Assembly (NCBI RefSeq): GCF_003351025.1
Contig: NZ_QPCG01000002.1
Location: forward strand, 248,001-312,000
Length of the DNA stretch: 64,000 nucleotides
DNA from: Mucilaginibacter endophyticus
GTDB lineage: Bacteria > Bacteroidota > Bacteroidia > Sphingobacteriales > Sphingobacteriaceae
Direction of reading: 5' to 3'
Shown: positions 53,505 through 62,278 of the stretch, in pieces
Layout of the letters: the number at the start of each line of letters is the position of its first letter
How positions within the stretch are numbered: the stretch's first letter is position 1
Program-made: the position numbers and the translations under genes
The notes under the pieces: model-generated
Database searches by the model: none
Told to the model about the DNA's origin: nothing
The model's input: only the letters and a program-made list of their open reading frames with translations

Positions 53505-54833
53505 ATGAGATCCTTTTTATTTTGCCTTACCGGAGTATTATTTTTATTCGCATCCTGTAAAAAGCCCGACTATGAAAAAGTAATTCACGATCCCGAACTT
53601 TACCGCACAACCGTTAAAAAGCTTAACGATATCGTGTTGGAAAATAATTTTCCGCCGGTTACCGCATCCCGTAATTATGTATACGCCAACATAGCCGCCT
53701 ATGAGGTTATAGCATCCGGCGATCCGGAACATTTTAAATCACTGTCCGGACAGATTAAACATTTACCTGCAATACCTAAAGCGTCAAAAGATACAGCAGT
53801 TGACTATCAATTTGCATCGCTGCTTGCTTTTTGCACTGTGGGTAACGCGGTAACCTTTCCTGAAGGTAGTATGGATCAATACGTGGATGAACTTAAAAAG
53901 AAAGCTAAAGATGCCGGTATGCCATCTGATCTGTTTGAAGGTTCAGTAAATTATGCCAATAAAGTAGCCAAATTTATATTAAAGTGGAGCAAAGGTGATC
54001 ATTACGCACAAACCCGGTCGGCAAGTAAATACACTGTAAAACAACAGGATGGGCGCTGGATCCCTACGCCGCCTATGTACGCGCAGGCACTTGAGGCACA
54101 CTGGGGCGAGATAAGGCCGATGGTGCTGGATTCAACTGCACAATTCATACCGCCTAATCCTCCGGCTTTTAATGTCAAAGATCATAATAGTCCGTTTTAT
54201 AAGCAGGCCCTTGAGGTAAAGCAAATAGTGGATAGTCTGACTAAAGAAGAAAAACACCAGGCTGATTTCTGGGATGATAATGCCTTTAAACTCAATGTAG
54301 TTGGTCACGCTTCATTTGCAACCAAAAAATTTTCGCCGGGAGGGCACTGGATGAATATCACGGCCATCGGCACCAGAGCTAAGAAGTTTGATTTTGGCAC
54401 TACGGTAAGCATTTATACCGAAGCTTCAATTGCCTTGTTTGATGGATTTATCAATTGCTGGTACCTTAAATACCGATCCAACTACGTGAGGCCCGAAACT
54501 ATAATTACCAAATACATTGATGCCGATTGGCGCCCGTATATCCAGACGCCGCCATTCCCCGAATATAGTAGCGGGCATGCCGTGACTTCATCTGCTGCCG
54601 CGGAGGTGCTTACCAATAGGATAGGTGATAATTTTGCTTACACCGATTCTTCAGAAATGGAGTTTGGGATCGATCCGCTATCCTTTAAATCATTCCGCGA
54701 AGCCGCGAAATCGGCAGCTATGTCAAGGGTAATGGGCGGTATTCATTTTAAAAATGCCTGCATTGTAGGCAATAAACAAGGTGCCGAAATAGGGGAGCTT
54801 GTTGTTAAAAAACTACAATTAAAGGTAAAGTAG
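53505..54833 (+). CDS. Vanadium-dependent haloperoxidase/PAP2-related lipoprotein
   Basis: A 442-residue lipoprotein (LFLFASC lipobox). The three acid-phosphatase/vanadate-binding motifs are all present: K-x6-R-P in LKYRSNYVRPET, S-G-H in PEYSSGHAVTSS, and S-R-x4-(G)-x-H in AMSRVMGGIHFKNA. Proteins with this set are either phosphatases or vanadium haloperoxidases; the sequence alone cannot separate them. It is followed 4 bp later by the GH65 gene, so the two are cotranscribed. A periplasmic phosphatase acting on phosphorylated sugars would fit the locus, but this is inference. Confidence 0.85.
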   Translation: MRSFLFCLTGVLFLFASCKKPDYEKVIHDPELYRTTVKKLNDIVLENNFPPVTASRNYVYANIAAYEVIASGDPEHFKSLSGQIKHLPAIPKASKDTAVDYQFASLLAFCTVGNAVTFPEGSMDQYVDELKKKAKDAGMPSDLFEGSVNYANKVAKFILKWSKGDHYAQTRSASKYTVKQQDGRWIPTPPMYAQALEAHWGEIRPMVLDSTAQFIPPNPPAFNVKDHNSPFYKQALEVKQIVDSLTKEEKHQADFWDDNAFKLNVVGHASFATKKFSPGGHWMNITAIGTRAKKFDFGTTVSIYTEASIALFDGFINCWYLKYRSNYVRPETIITKYIDADWRPYIQTPPFPEYSSGHAVTSSAAAEVLTNRIGDNFAYTDSSEMEFGIDPLSFKSFREAAKSAAMSRVMGGIHFKNACIVGNKQGAEIGELVVKKLQLKVK

Positions 54834-54837
54834 CGTT

Positions 54838-56904
54838 TTGGATTTTCATTTTAAACTACTGATTTTGAATAGAATATTAAAGTTTGGTTTATTTGTCGCT
54901 TTGCTGGTACCCGGGGTGTCAAAAGCTCAAAGCATTGATTCCTGGAAAATTAAGGCTGATAAAATTGATCCCGCTAATTATTACGGCATTACCGTAGCTA
55001 ACGGCATGATCGGTATCGTATCGGCACCGGAACCATTTAAAGTTAAAAATGTAGTGTTGGCAGGTGCGTATGATCTGTACGGTCGCGGCCGTGTAAGCAA
55101 TTTCCTGAACAGCTTTAACCTGCTTAACATGTACCTTGAAATTGATGGCAGACGTATTGACGCCAAAAATATCAGCAATTTCAGGCAAGAGCTGGACATG
55201 CAGCATGCAGCATTCACCACTGCTTTTGATTATGCGGATAAAGCAACTATAAAATACACTTACTACTCGCTTCGGCAATTGCCTTTTACAGTTTTGATGG
55301 ATGTAGCAGTAACGGCAAAACAGGCAATCAATATCACATCTGCCAGTGTAATGGAAGCACCGGACGCCCTTAAAGAGGTGCAAAATTATTATAATGAAAT
55401 TGACAGACCACATGTAACTATTAGCCTACTTACCTCAACCGCTAAAAGCCCTACGGGTAAAATGCAGCTCTGCGCATCTACGTCATTTTTATTCAATGAG
55501 CCTCACGGACAGGAGCCCCGCATTATTCATGAAATGTGGGACAACAATATGCACCTTATGAAGTTTAGCAAAGCGATAGCCGCCGGCCAGACTTATAGCT
55601 ATGCGGTAACAGGCTCTTCCATAACGTCAGCCCATCATGCCGACCCGCTGAATGAAGCTGAACGCCTGACCATATTTGCTAAGCTGGAAGGCCGTGACAG
55701 ACTGATCAAATTTCATAACAAGGCCTGGGATGACCTGTGGGCAAGCGATATACAGATTGAGGGCGATGATCAATCGCAGCAGGATATCCATAGCATGTTG
55801 TATCATTTATACTCGTTTTCGAGAGCGGGCACGGCTTATTCGCCGTCCCCAATGGGCCTTTCGGGTTTAGGATATAACGGTCACGTTTTTTGGGATTGCG
55901 ATGTTTGGATGTACCCCGCTATGCTGGTATTGCATCCGGAAATTGCAAAATCAATGGTTGAATACCGGTTTGAACGCCTGGATGCTGCGCGTAAAAACGC
56001 TTTTTCACATGGCTATAAAGGTGCGATGTTCCCTTGGGAAAGTGCTGACAGCGGGGTAGAGGAGACGCCCGTTTGGGCATTAAGTGGGCCGTTTGAACAC
56101 CATATTACCGCTTGCGTAGCGCTTGCGGCGTGGAATTATTATTGCGTAACCCAAGACAAGCAATGGCTAAAGGAAAAAGGCTGGCCAATCCTTTCTGCGA
56201 CTGCCGATTTTTGGGCAAGTCGCGTAGAACGTAATGGCCCCGGTCATTATGATATTAAAAACGTAGTAGCTGCCGACGAATGGGCTGAAAATATTGATAA
56301 CAATGCATTTACCAATGCAGCTGCAAAAGCCAATCTGTTAAACGCCACGGCTGCCGCAAAAATCTTAGGGGAGAAGGCCGGTGCCGATTGGGTAAACGTT
56401 GCACAAAATATCCCTATCCTAAAGCTGGATAATGGTGTTACCCGCGAGCATGCATCTTACAATGGCGAAGGCATTAAACAAGCTGACGTTAACCTGCTGG
56501 CATACCCGCTTAAAACTATAACCGACCCAGCCCAGATAAAAAAAGACCTGGAATACTACGAAACCCGTGTGCCTAATGAAGGAACTCCAGCCATGACGCA
56601 AGCGGTATTCGCCTTATTATATTCACGCTTAGGTAATGGCGATAAGGCATTTCATTTTTTCAAGGACGCTTATGAATCTAACCTTAATCCTCCATTCCGT
56701 GTCATTGCAGAAACTAAAGGCGGTACCAATCCATACTTTGCTACAGGAGCCGGAGGGATTATTCAGAGTTTGCTAATGGGTTTTGGTGGCCTGGATATTA
56801 CGCCAACAGGGATTATACAGGTAAAAAGCAAGCTACCTTCAAATTGGAAATCACTGAAGATTACCGGCGTTGGAATGAATAAGGCAACTTACACGATTAA
56901 ATAA
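54838..56904 (+). CDS. Secreted GH65 alpha-glucoside hydrolase or phosphorylase
   Basis: A 688-residue glycoside hydrolase family 65 enzyme acting on alpha-glucosides such as trehalose, maltose or kojibiose. The N-terminal beta-sandwich includes YYGITVANGMIGIVSAPEP. The alpha/alpha barrel includes GHVFWDCDVWMYPAMLVLHP and HGYKGAMFPWESADSG. The general acid is probably E481 in AADEWAENIDNNAF, and E625 in RVIAETKGGTNPYF is placed where a hydrolytic base could sit. A signal peptide (LFVALLVPGVSKAQ) argues for the periplasm, where phosphate-using phosphorylases are less expected. Hydrolases such as the Flavobacterium kojibiose hydrolase type belong to this family. The start is TTG 54838; no ATG fits. 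Confidence 0.88.
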   Translation: MDFHFKLLILNRILKFGLFVALLVPGVSKAQSIDSWKIKADKIDPANYYGITVANGMIGIVSAPEPFKVKNVVLAGAYDLYGRGRVSNFLNSFNLLNMYLEIDGRRIDAKNISNFRQELDMQHAAFTTAFDYADKATIKYTYYSLRQLPFTVLMDVAVTAKQAINITSASVMEAPDALKEVQNYYNEIDRPHVTISLLTSTAKSPTGKMQLCASTSFLFNEPHGQEPRIIHEMWDNNMHLMKFSKAIAAGQTYSYAVTGSSITSAHHADPLNEAERLTIFAKLEGRDRLIKFHNKAWDDLWASDIQIEGDDQSQQDIHSMLYHLYSFSRAGTAYSPSPMGLSGLGYNGHVFWDCDVWMYPAMLVLHPEIAKSMVEYRFERLDAARKNAFSHGYKGAMFPWESADSGVEETPVWALSGPFEHHITACVALAAWNYYCVTQDKQWLKEKGWPILSATADFWASRVERNGPGHYDIKNVVAADEWAENIDNNAFTNAAAKANLLNATAAAKILGEKAGADWVNVAQNIPILKLDNGVTREHASYNGEGIKQADVNLLAYPLKTITDPAQIKKDLEYYETRVPNEGTPAMTQAVFALLYSRLGNGDKAFHFFKDAYESNLNPPFRVIAETKGGTNPYFATGAGGIIQSLLMGFGGLDITPTGIIQVKSKLPSNWKSLKITGVGMNKATYTIK

Positions 56905-56936
56905 ATTTAACACCTTTAAAACAGAAGATATCTGAA

Positions 56937-56967
56937 GACTTACGAAGTTTTTAAAACTTCGTAAGTC
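56937..56967. terminator. Second copy of the dispersed GACTTACGAAGTTTT palindrome
   Basis: GACTTACGAAGTTTT and AAAACTTCGTAAGTC flank a single T. It sits between the converging GH65 and trehalase genes, just as the copy at 6112-6144 sits between convergent genes. It probably works as a bidirectional terminator. Confidence 0.75.
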
Positions 56968-56990
56968 CCAATTCTAAGTCCAAATCCTGA

Positions 56991-58583
56991 TCAATTCTGA
57001 ACTTCAGCCGGTGTTTTCTCCAATTGCTGGGTATCGATATGATACCGGTTCACCAAGTGTAACAATACACCATTTGTCCAGCCAAAACCATCCTGTAATG
57101 GGTATTCGCCGCCGCCCGCGGTTAATTGGGTATCAACCACATTGTATTTTTCAAGCAGCTTACCTGTTTGTTTAAACACCCTAATGTTAAGTTTAAGCCA
57201 GCGGGTAGCAATATCCTTAGCCAGCGTGTTGTAGTTGTATTTTTCAAGTCCATCAATCGCTATGTATTGCAGAGGGGCCCAACCATTTGGAGCATCCCAT
57301 TGCTGCCCGGAAAAGTTTGGGGTAGTAACCAGCCCACCAGGCTTCAGAAAATTGTTTTTAAGTCCGTCGGCTATTAAACGGGCCTGTTCATCGCTGGCAA
57401 TTTTAAACTCCAGTGGAAATTCGCCTGCAAGTGTTTCTACATCTGATTGCTGTTTAAGCTTCCAGTTGTAGTCATCAAACCAACCGGTTTTCTGATTCCA
57501 GCAGTATTTAAGGATAGCATTTTTACGCTTGTTTGCCCTGTACCTGTACATTTTGGCCAGTTTGGCATTCTGAACTTGGTTTAAGCTCCGGGCGATGGTC
57601 GTTTCCAGGTTATACAATAAGCAATTCAAATCAACGGGTATAATATCGGTAGTTTGTATCGTTGGCAGTTTACCCGACGAATCAAACCAACGCGTGCTGA
57701 AATCCCAACCCGAAGCGGCGGCAGCCCTTATGTTACGATAGAATTGTTCAGGTAACTGTTTACTTTCCTTAGCCGCATCAACGTCTTTTATATACGACTC
57801 TTCACGGGGTTCATCGCTTTCATCCCAATATCGGTTTAGTAAATTGCCATCAGGCATCTTTACAACCCGGTTTGTAGCACCATCGGTACCTATTGCCTGC
57901 CAGTTATACATCCAGTACTCATATTCCTTAATGAGTTGCGGCCTGAAATGCACCAGTACTTTATCCCCCTCAATTTTTGCAAGCAGGTTTAACATCATCG
58001 CAAAAAACGGAGGTTGCGAACGGGTTAGGTAATAGCTGCGGTTACCGTTGGGGATAAATCCATATTTATCAATCAGGTAAGCGAAGTTTTCGACCATGTT
58101 ATGGATCACCTTTACCTGGTGACTTTCCTGTAAGCCCAGCATAGTAAAGTAGGAGTCCCAATAATAAATTTCCCTGAACCTGCCGCCGGGTACAATGTAT
58201 GGATTAGGCAATGCCAGGGTTGAGGAAAAAGGCTTTGCCTCATCAGGACGGCGCTGTAAAACCTGCCACAACGTATCGATATGTTTGCGAATTCCGGCCG
58301 AGATATCGGTTTGAAAATTATTGTGCGATACGGGCACATTAAAATTAGCGAGTACAAATGCCTGCAGGTTAAACCCGGGCTTATCTTTTTGCTCGTTATA
58401 GGCCTTCATGATTAGCGCCGGATCCTGCTTGGGTACGGCATCAACAAATGTTTTATTGTCGGGGAAGATAGTTGAAGTTTGAACAGCTTCAAACAATCCC
58501 GGAAACTGTTGTCGGGGCGTAGGGGTTTGGGAGTTTACGCGTAATACAATGAGCGAAAATGCGAGTAAAAAAAGTTTTCTCAT
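56991..58583 (-). CDS. treA: Periplasmic trehalase (GH37)
   Basis: Trehalase of 530 residues that splits trehalose into two glucoses. A signal peptide (LFLLAFSLIVLRVNSQ) places it in the periplasm. Both family signatures are present: PGGRFREIYYWDSYFTMLG (signature 1) and QWDAPNGWAPLQ (signature 2), as well as ESGWDFSTRWF-like ASGWDFSTRWFD and GGGEYPLQDGFGWTNGV near the end. It faces the GH65 gene and strengthens the case that this locus handles trehalose or related alpha-glucosides. Transcribed alone on the minus strand. Confidence 0.95.
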   Translation of the reverse strand: MRKLFLLAFSLIVLRVNSQTPTPRQQFPGLFEAVQTSTIFPDNKTFVDAVPKQDPALIMKAYNEQKDKPGFNLQAFVLANFNVPVSHNNFQTDISAGIRKHIDTLWQVLQRRPDEAKPFSSTLALPNPYIVPGGRFREIYYWDSYFTMLGLQESHQVKVIHNMVENFAYLIDKYGFIPNGNRSYYLTRSQPPFFAMMLNLLAKIEGDKVLVHFRPQLIKEYEYWMYNWQAIGTDGATNRVVKMPDGNLLNRYWDESDEPREESYIKDVDAAKESKQLPEQFYRNIRAAAASGWDFSTRWFDSSGKLPTIQTTDIIPVDLNCLLYNLETTIARSLNQVQNAKLAKMYRYRANKRKNAILKYCWNQKTGWFDDYNWKLKQQSDVETLAGEFPLEFKIASDEQARLIADGLKNNFLKPGGLVTTPNFSGQQWDAPNGWAPLQYIAIDGLEKYNYNTLAKDIATRWLKLNIRVFKQTGKLLEKYNVVDTQLTAGGGEYPLQDGFGWTNGVLLHLVNRYHIDTQQLEKTPAEVQN

Positions 58584-58769
58584 CAGCTTAAAATTATACC
58601 CTGTTGCAGGATGGGTAAAAGGTTTATACAGTTTATAAATTTACTATTTTTGAGAAGATTATAATTGATATCTACTTTGTTTTCAGTGTTTTTTATGCGA
58701 TATTTTGCAGGAAAACCACCGATCAATAAGTTATACCAATAATAAAACTAATTACATAAGCCATTCACT

Positions 58770-59921
58770 ATGATAAACTTTTTGCGTAAGGGAAGTATTA
58801 TATTTTCGCTGCTGTTCACACAGTTTTGCTACGGACAACCGGCCGTTAACAAATTACCGTATTGGGCGTTAGGCGGATTTACCCGACCTGCAAATATCAA
58901 CCCAATCATATCGCCGGATACAACTTCCCGCTTTCTTGATCCCATGAGCAAAAAACAGGTTCAGTGGGAAGCCAATGACACTTTCAATCCAGCGGCAACC
59001 ATAAAAAACAACAAGGTAGTTGTGATGTACCGTGCTGAAGACTTATACGGGATTGGCATCGGCTTTCGTACTTCGCGTGTAGGATATGCCGAAAGCACCG
59101 ACGGAATCCATTTTAACAGGAAGAAAACCCCGGTACTTTATCCGGATGAAGACGTTGCCAAAAAGTACGAGTGGCCAGGCGGCTGTGAAGACCCTCGGGT
59201 GGCAGTTACCCCCGAAGGCACGTATGTTGTTTTTTATACCGAATGGAACCGCGATTTACCGAGATTAGGTGTAGCTACATCAAAAGATTTGATTCACTGG
59301 AAAAAGCATGGGCCGATATTTGAAACCGCTTATAATGGCAAATTCTTTAATATAGCCAGTAAATCAGCCTCGATATTAACGCAGGTGATTAACGGGAAGC
59401 AAGTGATCATAAAAACTAAAGGAAAATATTGGTTGTACTGGGGCGAACATCATGTGTATGCCGCCACATCAGTAAACTTAGTGGATTGGTCGCCGGTGGT
59501 TGATGAACGAGGCGAACTAAAAGAGCTCATGTCGCCGCGCAACGGCTATTTCGATAGCGACCTTACTGAATGCGGTCCGCCTGCTTTGATGACCAAAAAT
59601 GGGGTGATCCTGTTTTATAACGGCAAAAACAAGCCAGCCGGAGGTCGTGATTTCCGCTTTAACGCCAATTCGTACTGCGCGGGACAGGCTTTGTTTGATG
59701 CAAAAGATCCATCTAAACTCAAAACCCGGCTTGACGTCCCTTTCCTGCGACCAAGAGAGCCTTTTGAAAAAAGTGGTCAATATGTAAATGGTACCGTGTT
59801 TATTGAGGGTATGGCTTACTTTAAAAAGAAATGGTTTCTGTATTATGGATGTGCCGATTCACGGGTAGCCGTAGCTGTGTATGATCCGGCCAAACCCACG
59901 CCTCCTGATCCGATTGAGTAA
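58770..59921 (+). CDS. Secreted GH130-like glycosidase/phosphorylase
   Basis: A 383-residue five-bladed beta-propeller enzyme of the GH130/DUF377 group. A signal peptide (IIFSLLFTQFCYGQ) precedes the family parts DTFNPAATIKNNKVVVMYRAED, split here over FNPAA and VVVMYRAED, then GGCEDPRVAVTPEG (E140-D141-P142-R143), GVATSKDLIHWKKHGPIF and LTECGPPALMTKNGVILFYNG. Cytosolic GH130 enzymes are mannoside phosphorylases; exported ones include hydrolases of beta-1,2-mannosides. The exact linkage here is unknown. It has its own promoter region of 186 bp. Confidence 0.82.
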   Translation: MINFLRKGSIIFSLLFTQFCYGQPAVNKLPYWALGGFTRPANINPIISPDTTSRFLDPMSKKQVQWEANDTFNPAATIKNNKVVVMYRAEDLYGIGIGFRTSRVGYAESTDGIHFNRKKTPVLYPDEDVAKKYEWPGGCEDPRVAVTPEGTYVVFYTEWNRDLPRLGVATSKDLIHWKKHGPIFETAYNGKFFNIASKSASILTQVINGKQVIIKTKGKYWLYWGEHHVYAATSVNLVDWSPVVDERGELKELMSPRNGYFDSDLTECGPPALMTKNGVILFYNGKNKPAGGRDFRFNANSYCAGQALFDAKDPSKLKTRLDVPFLRPREPFEKSGQYVNGTVFIEGMAYFKKKWFLYYGCADSRVAVAVYDPAKPTPPDPIE

Positions 59922-60007
59922 TTCATCGACTGTTAAAAATAAAAATATGATTTAAAACGCTTGGTTGTATTATCTAAAATATTATCTTCAGGATTAAAAT
60001 ATTTAAT

Positions 60008-60322
60008 ATGCTTTATATCCTTATTTCAGCTGCAGTTGTCCTATTTATCGCCCACGTAGTTTTATTATTTACCTCTTTTTCAAAAGGTACATTGATTTCG
60101 CCACGTTATTTTTATTCACATTTAACGTTATGGCTTACAGGCTTAGCAGTTTTTGTACTGGCGGTATTATATAGCGGTTCCAATCAGTCGGCTTTTCTTG
60201 ATTATTTCGATACCTGGACTAAAAAGTCATACATCCTCATATTTATTTTCGGCCTTTCTCTGGTAGCACATTGTCTTGTTACCTTTTTGGTTCTGCCGCT
60301 TTTACGCAAATCAAAAGTATAG
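60008..60322 (+). CDS. Small three-helix membrane protein, hypothetical
   Basis: A 104-residue protein with three hydrophobic helices (MLYILISAAVVLFIAHVVLL, LWLTGLAVFVLAVLY, YILIFIFGLSLVAHCLVTFL) and short polar loops. No family is recognised. It begins 86 bp after the GH130-like gene and converges on the NUDIX regulator gene. Function unknown. Confidence 0.65.
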   Translation: MLYILISAAVVLFIAHVVLLFTSFSKGTLISPRYFYSHLTLWLTGLAVFVLAVLYSGSNQSAFLDYFDTWTKKSYILIFIFGLSLVAHCLVTFLVLPLLRKSKV

Positions 60323-60347
60323 TAATCCAGGTCGGATATTCCTTGTA

Positions 60348-61139
60348 CTAACTTAAAACTAGCCCTTCGTTCAGGGCCAGTTCATATTTTCCCTTATCAA
60401 AACTGTATAAATGCGGAGAGCGGTGCGCGCCGATGCTCCGCTTTTCATCCAGTTTTTTGAGGAGCCCGAGGCTGGTGAGTTTTTTTGGAAAATTGCTGAT
60501 ATCCAGCTTTTTTCCTAATAAAGTTTCATACAAAGCATGAATCTCGCTTAAAGTAAATTTTTCTGGCAACATATTTAAGCCGATGGGGTAGTGGTACAAA
60601 TGTACCCGCATGGTGTGTAATGCGTCACGCACCATATCGTTATGATCGTATTCCAGGTTAGGCAGGTTGTCAATATCAAACCACGCGCATTCAGCCGTGG
60701 TGATATCTGTTTGCAATACAGTTTGCGAAAAATCAGTTATAGCATAAAAGCCAACCGATATGGTTTGGTTAAAAAGCCAGCTTTGTTCAAGCGAGTTAAT
60801 CCCCGTAAGCTCCAGCCATTTCTTTTTATCAAACTTATTAAACTGTATTCGGTCCGGATCACCAAAAGTTTTGAACTGCTGCAAAAAAAGATTATCAATC
60901 CCCGTCCGGTCCTTAACATTACGATTGGCAGCCTCCACTAATTTCTCGGTACGTTTAATGTAACCACCGGGTAGGCACCAGCCATCTATATTCCGGTGTT
61001 TGATGAGCAGCAGTTTCAACTGGCATTCATGATAACCGAAAATAGCGCAATCAATAGACACGTGAGGGATATAATAAAGATGTCCGTTAAGTATAAAATC
61101 CTTAAGTTCTTCTTCCGTTTGCATCATCAAAAATAACAT
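60348..61139 (-). CDS. NUDIX-domain transcriptional regulator (NrtR/AraR-like) of the sugar-oxidation genes
   Basis: A 263-residue regulator: NUDIX fold then winged helix (MLPEKFTLSEIHALYETLLG, NFPKKLTSLGLLKKL). The catalytic NUDIX glutamates are lost (GGYIKRTEKLVEAANRNVKDRTG where REUxEExG is expected), so it should bind a ligand without hydrolysis. It is a paralogue of the protein at 22029-22733, with an insert around residues 115-130 (FNKFDKKKWLELTG). It is divergent from the sugar isomerase-like and GMC genes, with two palindromic sites between them; direct control of that operon and of itself is likely. ATG 61127 or 61124 is an alternative start. Confidence 0.88.
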   Translation of the reverse strand: MLFLMMQTEEELKDFILNGHLYYIPHVSIDCAIFGYHECQLKLLLIKHRNIDGWCLPGGYIKRTEKLVEAANRNVKDRTGIDNLFLQQFKTFGDPDRIQFNKFDKKKWLELTGINSLEQSWLFNQTISVGFYAITDFSQTVLQTDITTAECAWFDIDNLPNLEYDHNDMVRDALHTMRVHLYHYPIGLNMLPEKFTLSEIHALYETLLGKKLDISNFPKKLTSLGLLKKLDEKRSIGAHRSPHLYSFDKGKYELALNEGLVLS

Positions 61140-61167
61140 TTCCCAACGGTGAAACCATAGCTTAAAT

Positions 61168-61192
61168 TTATTTAGTAAAATTTACTAAATAA
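61168..61192. promoter_or_regulatory. Perfect palindromic operator 1
   Basis: TTATTTAGTAAA-A-TTTACTAAATAA: two 12-bp arms match perfectly around one central A. It lies 28 bp upstream of the NUDIX-regulator ATG on the minus strand. Confidence 0.75.
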
Positions 61193-61213
61193 TAAATTAT
61201 TGTACTTATCTTC

Positions 61214-61234
61214 ATTTTGTAAAATCTACTAAAT
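61214..61234. promoter_or_regulatory. Imperfect palindromic operator 2
   Basis: ATTTTGTAAA-A-TCTACTAAAT matches operator 1 in 8 of 10 arm pairs and has the same central A. Its centre is 44 bp from that of operator 1, and it ends 25 bp before the plus-strand ATG at 61260. The two sites thus flank the divergent promoters symmetrically. Confidence 0.65.
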
Positions 61235-61259
61235 AGATAAACCAATAACCAATTATGTA

Positions 61260-62252
61260 ATGAAAACCAACAGAAGAGATTTTATTAAGCAGGCCGCGAT
61301 GGGTGCGGCTGGTTTGGGCCTGGCAACATCTCTGCCAGAGTTTTTATACGCTGACACCGCCACAAAGCCGTTTTTCAAACTCGCCGTTTCCCAGTTTTCG
61401 TTTGCCAGCCAGTTCTGGACAAAACAGCTTGATCCGCTCAATTTTCCGGCCAAGGCAAAAGAGCTTGGCATTAGCGGACTGGATTATTGCTCAATGTTTT
61501 TTGCCGATAAAGCCAAAGACCAGCAATTTTTAAGCGATCTGAAAAAGCGCGCCACCGATGCGGGAAGTTATAACCTGAGGATCATGGTTGATGGCGAAGG
61601 CGTTTTAGGTGATTTAAATGAAGCTAACCGTCTTAAAGCTGTAGATAATCATCACAAATGGATAGACGCAGCTGCCGCATTGGGTTGCCCAATGATCAGG
61701 GTAAACGTAGAGGGAGATGGTAATCCGGATGATGTAGCCAAAGCAGCAGTTGATAGTTTGGGCAGATTAATTGAGTATGGCGGCAAGCAAAAGATAGATG
61801 TTATTGTAGAGAACCACGTAGGTATTTCCTGTAATGCAGGCTGGCTTGCCGGGGTCATGAAACAGGTTAACAGTAAACACTGCGGCACTTTGGCTGATTT
61901 TGGAAACTTCTGTATCAACCGTACCAAGCCCGAAACCAATGACATTGCCGGTTATATGAAAACTAAATGCCTGGAAGAGTATGATAAATACAAGGGCATA
62001 ACCGAGCTGATGCCATACGCAAAAGGCGTACATGCTAAATCGCACATGTTTATGCCCGATGGCAGCGATCCTGAAACCGATTTTCTGAAAATGTTTAAGA
62101 TCATTAAAGAATCGGGATTTAACGGCTGGGTGAGTATTGAATATGAAGGCGGTCTGTTAAAAATGTATAGCAAGGAGGATAAGTATCTTGACGACTATGC
62201 AGGTACCACAGCTACCAAAAAGCTTATCGAGAAAGTTGCTGCCATGGTTTAA
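61260..62252 (+). CDS. Tat-exported sugar phosphate isomerase/epimerase-like TIM-barrel protein
   Basis: A 330-residue xylose-isomerase-like TIM barrel. The start carries a twin-arginine signal (NRRDFIKQAAMGAAGLGLA), so it is folded before export to the periplasm. Barrel parts include LGISGLDYCSMFF, NLRIMVDGEGVLG, DAAAALGCPMIRVNVEG, KIDVIVENHVGISCNAGWL, CGTLADFGNFC and GFNGWVSIEYEG; the E, D, H and E metal ligands fit the family. Exported members work beside GMC oxidoreductases in routes through 3-keto-sugars, as epimerases or lyases. It is the first gene of an operon with the GMC gene 26 bp on, controlled by the NUDIX regulator. Confidence 0.88.
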   Translation: MKTNRRDFIKQAAMGAAGLGLATSLPEFLYADTATKPFFKLAVSQFSFASQFWTKQLDPLNFPAKAKELGISGLDYCSMFFADKAKDQQFLSDLKKRATDAGSYNLRIMVDGEGVLGDLNEANRLKAVDNHHKWIDAAAALGCPMIRVNVEGDGNPDDVAKAAVDSLGRLIEYGGKQKIDVIVENHVGISCNAGWLAGVMKQVNSKHCGTLADFGNFCINRTKPETNDIAGYMKTKCLEEYDKYKGITELMPYAKGVHAKSHMFMPDGSDPETDFLKMFKIIKESGFNGWVSIEYEGGLLKMYSKEDKYLDDYAGTTATKKLIEKVAAMV

Positions 62253-62278
62253 TCCTTCACTCTAAATAGTTAAACACA

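Noticed and set aside
54919..55413. 164-residue minus-strand frame inside GH65
   Set aside because: It is opposite a gene with clear GH65 motifs and shows Cys/His/Ile-rich random composition.
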